NCBI RefSeq assembly: GCF_016859285.1 | Contig: NC_053400.1 | Span: forward strand, 34,351,001 to 34,415,000 | Reading direction: 5' to 3' | DNA from: Xiphias gladius | Lineage: Eukaryota > Chordata > Actinopteri > Istiophoriformes > Xiphiidae | DNA length: 64,000 nucleotides | In this document: positions 61,301-64,000 of the stretch, in pieces | Position numbering within the stretch: the stretch's first letter is position 1 | Layout: the number at the start of each line of letters is the position of its first letter | The notes under the pieces: generated by a model | Seen by the model: the letters and a program-made list of their open reading frames with translations, nothing else | What the model was told of the DNA's origin: nothing | Databases searched by the model: none | Program-made: the position numbers and the translations under genes

Positions 61301-63360
61301 TTCTGAACAAAACAGTCTCTGTTGTGGTCTGTGGGAACCACAAACTCCCCGACTGAGATCCAGGAACAAAAACCTTTGATTCACAGAGTATCTGACACGT
61401 GTTCAGTCCTTCCATAACTATCCTCCTCTGCTTCTTTCTTACCACTTCTTTTTCTTTCTTACATCCTTTATACCGGCACACAGGCTGGTACTGGTTTCTG
61501 CATAAAAGTTCTTCATTATTTCCAAATCCTTTATTTACCTGTGTTTATAATGTATCTTATTTCTGATTCTCATTTTATTTAATCTTGGCTTATACATTTT
61601 TAGGACACATACAATGAATATAGAGCAAAGTGCACTCAGAAAGTATGCAGACCGCGTCACTGTTTTCACATTGTATATTGCAGCCAAATGCTAAAGTCAT
61701 CTGAATACACTGTAAATCACAAGAACATGATCTAGAGCATCATAATACAGGGGTCTACGGCATGAAGGTCAACGATAACCTTAGCTTACCGAAACATGCT
61801 TTGAAATGTGTCATAGTTCCACTGTTATTGATACCGTCGCCTCCGCTGTTTATAATCGATTAGCCAACCTACAGAGTTTCTCTCCGGTTCTGATGCAGCC
61901 ATTTAGTTCTCTGGTCTCTAATCATCATGACAGCCTCCAGGTGGCGCTGGTGAGGCTGCAGGTCTCGACTGCAGAGACGTTTCCTGCTCTTTGGGAAAAG
62001 TGCTGACAGCTCTGATGGTAATCAGCGGCAGATTATAATCTGGTGATTTTTGAAATTAGTCCGCGTTGTCTCTGGTTTCCTCTCAGTGAGTCAAAGCAGG
62101 TCAGAGAAAAGATGCTGACGGCTCTGATAGAAACCCTATCAGTCCAGACCTCAGAGTCGACCGCATCACAGTCAAAACCACACCAAACGCCCCCGCGGTG
62201 CATCGCCGCGGCTGATGAGGCCTCAGCACAGGAGCCTCTCCGAGAACCAAACACGGAAACAGGAAACTGAATACTGACAGCAGACAGACACAGGCAGCTG
62301 CCTGTGTGATGGGTTTCATCCTTTCAAACCATTTTGAACGGTGCTATTTATTTATTTATTATAAATAAATCTTGTTTTTACTAATAAAAATCATCTTAGA
62401 AAACTTTTGTAAAAACACTGTGAAACTCTAAAAGCTGTTATTTTAAAGGCCCTAAGTGCAGGATTTTTGAACCTTCCAATTTATTCTAGTGAAGGAAGGT
62501 TTCCGTAGGTGAACCGTCCCGTTGAGAATCATCGCAGTGTCTCAGCTGACCCATTGTCCCAAACTTGAAAATTTAAAAAATTGAAAATTGAAAGGTTTTT
62601 TGTGATCTTACTGAACAGTAAAGTCAAAACCAACACGTTGACTGAATTTAGCTCCTTTAAAAGACATACTCAGTAATTTCCAGTCTTACAGTTTTGTCAT
62701 GCTGAGCAAACCCCGTCTCCTAGAAATTAAGTTTCTATACAGCTGGACTGCAGCAGGAAATACGTTTGGGAGGAAACGTAATCTCTGGCCGGATTATGTT
62801 CAGAGGCGACCTTTGATTTAATGGATGAAACCACGCACTTGCCAAGAGGTGGTTGGGGGGTGGAGGATGCACAGAGGTCAGGTCTGTCACACTAGAGTCC
62901 AGGTTCACATCCAGGGTCCCGTTTGTGGTTTAGGCAACAAAAGCCCTTTCTTTTAAGGTTCGGGTTAATGTTGTAGCAGGGCGAGGCCGTAGTAGCTTTA
63001 GCTCATATCCTGGTGGGTAGCTTAGTCTGGCAGAAACTGCAGCTGCTCACTCCGCCAGCCAGTGACTCAATGCTCTTTAGCTCTCAACCCACAGAGGTCA
63101 GTGCTCGGCATGACGATAATGTTTTAGTCTGTGACAAGTTAAAGGTTCAGCAACCTACAGGTTTTTGTTTTTGGTTTCTTTCTATAACTTGCACTTTTTA
63201 TCTCATTAACAGTTCGATATTTCACTCAATCATCATGAACCAATTTCCACGTCACTGCTGTGTTATGATATTAATAATAATAATAATTATTATTAATATA
63301 GACCCTATTTGTTAGATACCTGATCATAAATACTGGACCACAAATTCAAACGGGTGGCTG
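61301..63360. other. Spacer, no gene recognised
   Basis: Contains a Tc1 terminal fragment (61629-61712), a diverged copy of the 58337-58430 block (62969-63050) and otherwise plain DNA. Frames up to 100 aa carry no motif. Confidence 0.5.
61629..61712 (+). mobile_element. Solo Tc1-like terminal repeat fragment
   Basis: agtgcactcagaaagtatgc, agaccgcgtcactgttttca, cattgtatattgcagccaaa and tgctaaagtcat parallel the outer part of the right terminal repeat of the element ending at 55945. No transposase follows. Confidence 0.65.
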
Positions 63361-63660
63361 TGACACATCCGCTCACTCACCAGCTCTATAAAACTAATGC
63401 GGTGTAATACAACAGGCCTGTAATAAATCCTCCTTCACGGGGATTATGATGTTCAGGTTTTATTGAATCTGTTTAAGAGGATGTTGAGTTATTTTAATGG
63501 TCACTTTGGAGGCTGTATCTCGTGCTGCTGTTGAACTGCACTGGGTTGTATTGAGAGGTGTTCCTAATATTTAGTCAACCTTAATTTATATAAATGGGAT
63601 GAACAAAATATTAGGAACCCCTCTCAGTATAACCCACTACAGTTCGACAGCAGAACGAAG
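63360..63660. repeat. Teleost dispersed element ending in a large hairpin
   Basis: The left part (gcggtgtaatacaacaggcc, aaatcctccttcacggggat, gtttaagaggatgttgagtt) is a sequence I associate with a very common teleost repeat. It ends in arms 63525-63572 and 63606-63653, 48 bases each with a handful of mismatches, both carrying gttcctaatattt at the inner side. Confidence 0.75.
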
Positions 63661-63822
63661 CCCCCCCCATCCCTGAAAGCCGCAGTATAAACTGAACGCC
63701 GAGAAAAATGTACAAATGTGTAAAAAGGAAAGGTGACGTCACCCTTTACCTTTACATCCCCCACCCCCACAACAGAGAAAAAATTCAAAAGGGGGTCACG
63801 TTAATTTGTTACAGTTTCCATA

Positions 63823-64000
63823 ACAGGAGCCCAGAGGAAGCAGCTCGCAGCGGTTCCGACGTACACGATCATGCTGAGCTTTAAAAATCTGTGTCAGCCT
63901 CACGGTGAGGTGTGGTCTGTTTGATGAAGGAGGCGCTGGACGGCGCTCTGGGATCCTTGCTGCTGCGGTGACTGGAAACGCCTTCACGCCTCATAAAGTG
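63823..64000. repeat. 178-bp repeat, copy B (cut by window end)
   Basis: See 59691-59868. Just before it, aaaagggggtcacgttaatt and gtttccata resemble 58832-58865, so a longer mosaic is shared between the two places. Confidence 0.85.

Noticed and set aside
60381-61384. Repeated 115-aa minus-strand frames
   Set aside because: They are periodic frames across the 164-bp satellite, with no promoter, splice sites or domain.

Overview
The window looks like nuclear DNA of a teleost fish. The genes have short exons with GT/AG introns, the encoded proteins are vertebrate families, and the spacers are dense in CA/GT microsatellites, Tc1-like transposon relics and dispersed repeats of the kind seen across teleost genomes. 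No bacterial or viral gene organisation is visible. All coordinates, translations and alignments were made by eye, and family assignments rest on recognised motifs rather than searches.

Four protein-coding genes can be built exon by exon with consistent reading phase. (1) A secreted single-domain C-type lectin-like protein on the minus strand (14537-17605, 5 coding exons, 171 aa), with a TATA-like box and 5' UTR exon upstream and a poly(A) signal 70 bp past the stop. (2) gpn1, GPN-loop GTPase 1, on the plus strand (23334-32298, 13 exons, 402 aa). (3) A stathmin-4-like gene on the plus strand (45138-47724, 5 coding exons, 193 aa), with an unusual shortened and altered C-terminal half. (4) An interleukin-17A/F-like cytokine on the minus strand (51259-53319, 3 exons, 160 aa), convergent with the stathmin gene. 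Two of the four (lectin-like, IL-17) are candidate secreted immune proteins; gpn1 serves RNA polymerase II biogenesis and stmn4 microtubule dynamics. No operon-like co-function is implied.

Layout: 1-14.4 kb is gene-poor and repeat-rich, with a degenerate minisatellite at 0.3-1.0 kb. 14.4-17.9 kb holds the lectin gene. 18-23.2 kb is spacer with a Tc1 relic. 23.3-32.9 kb is gpn1 with a 457-bp inverted-repeat element in intron 3. 33-43 kb is spacer with transposase relics, a polypyrimidine tract, a 10-bp minisatellite, a (CA)n/(GT)n hairpin and a 350-bp GT array. 43.5-48.2 kb is the stathmin-4-like gene. 51.2-53.4 kb is il17. 53.9-56.2 kb is a Tc1 element between inverted arms. 56-64 kb is a mosaic of repeats, including a 7-copy 164-bp satellite with a three-unit higher-order pattern and a 405-bp block repeated near the start of the window.

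The most notable points are the lectin gene, which lacks the canonical sugar/calcium motifs; the divergent stathmin tail with a tandem CAGCAG splice acceptor; the IL-17 locus; and the higher-order tandem arrays. I saw no wholly new molecular system.
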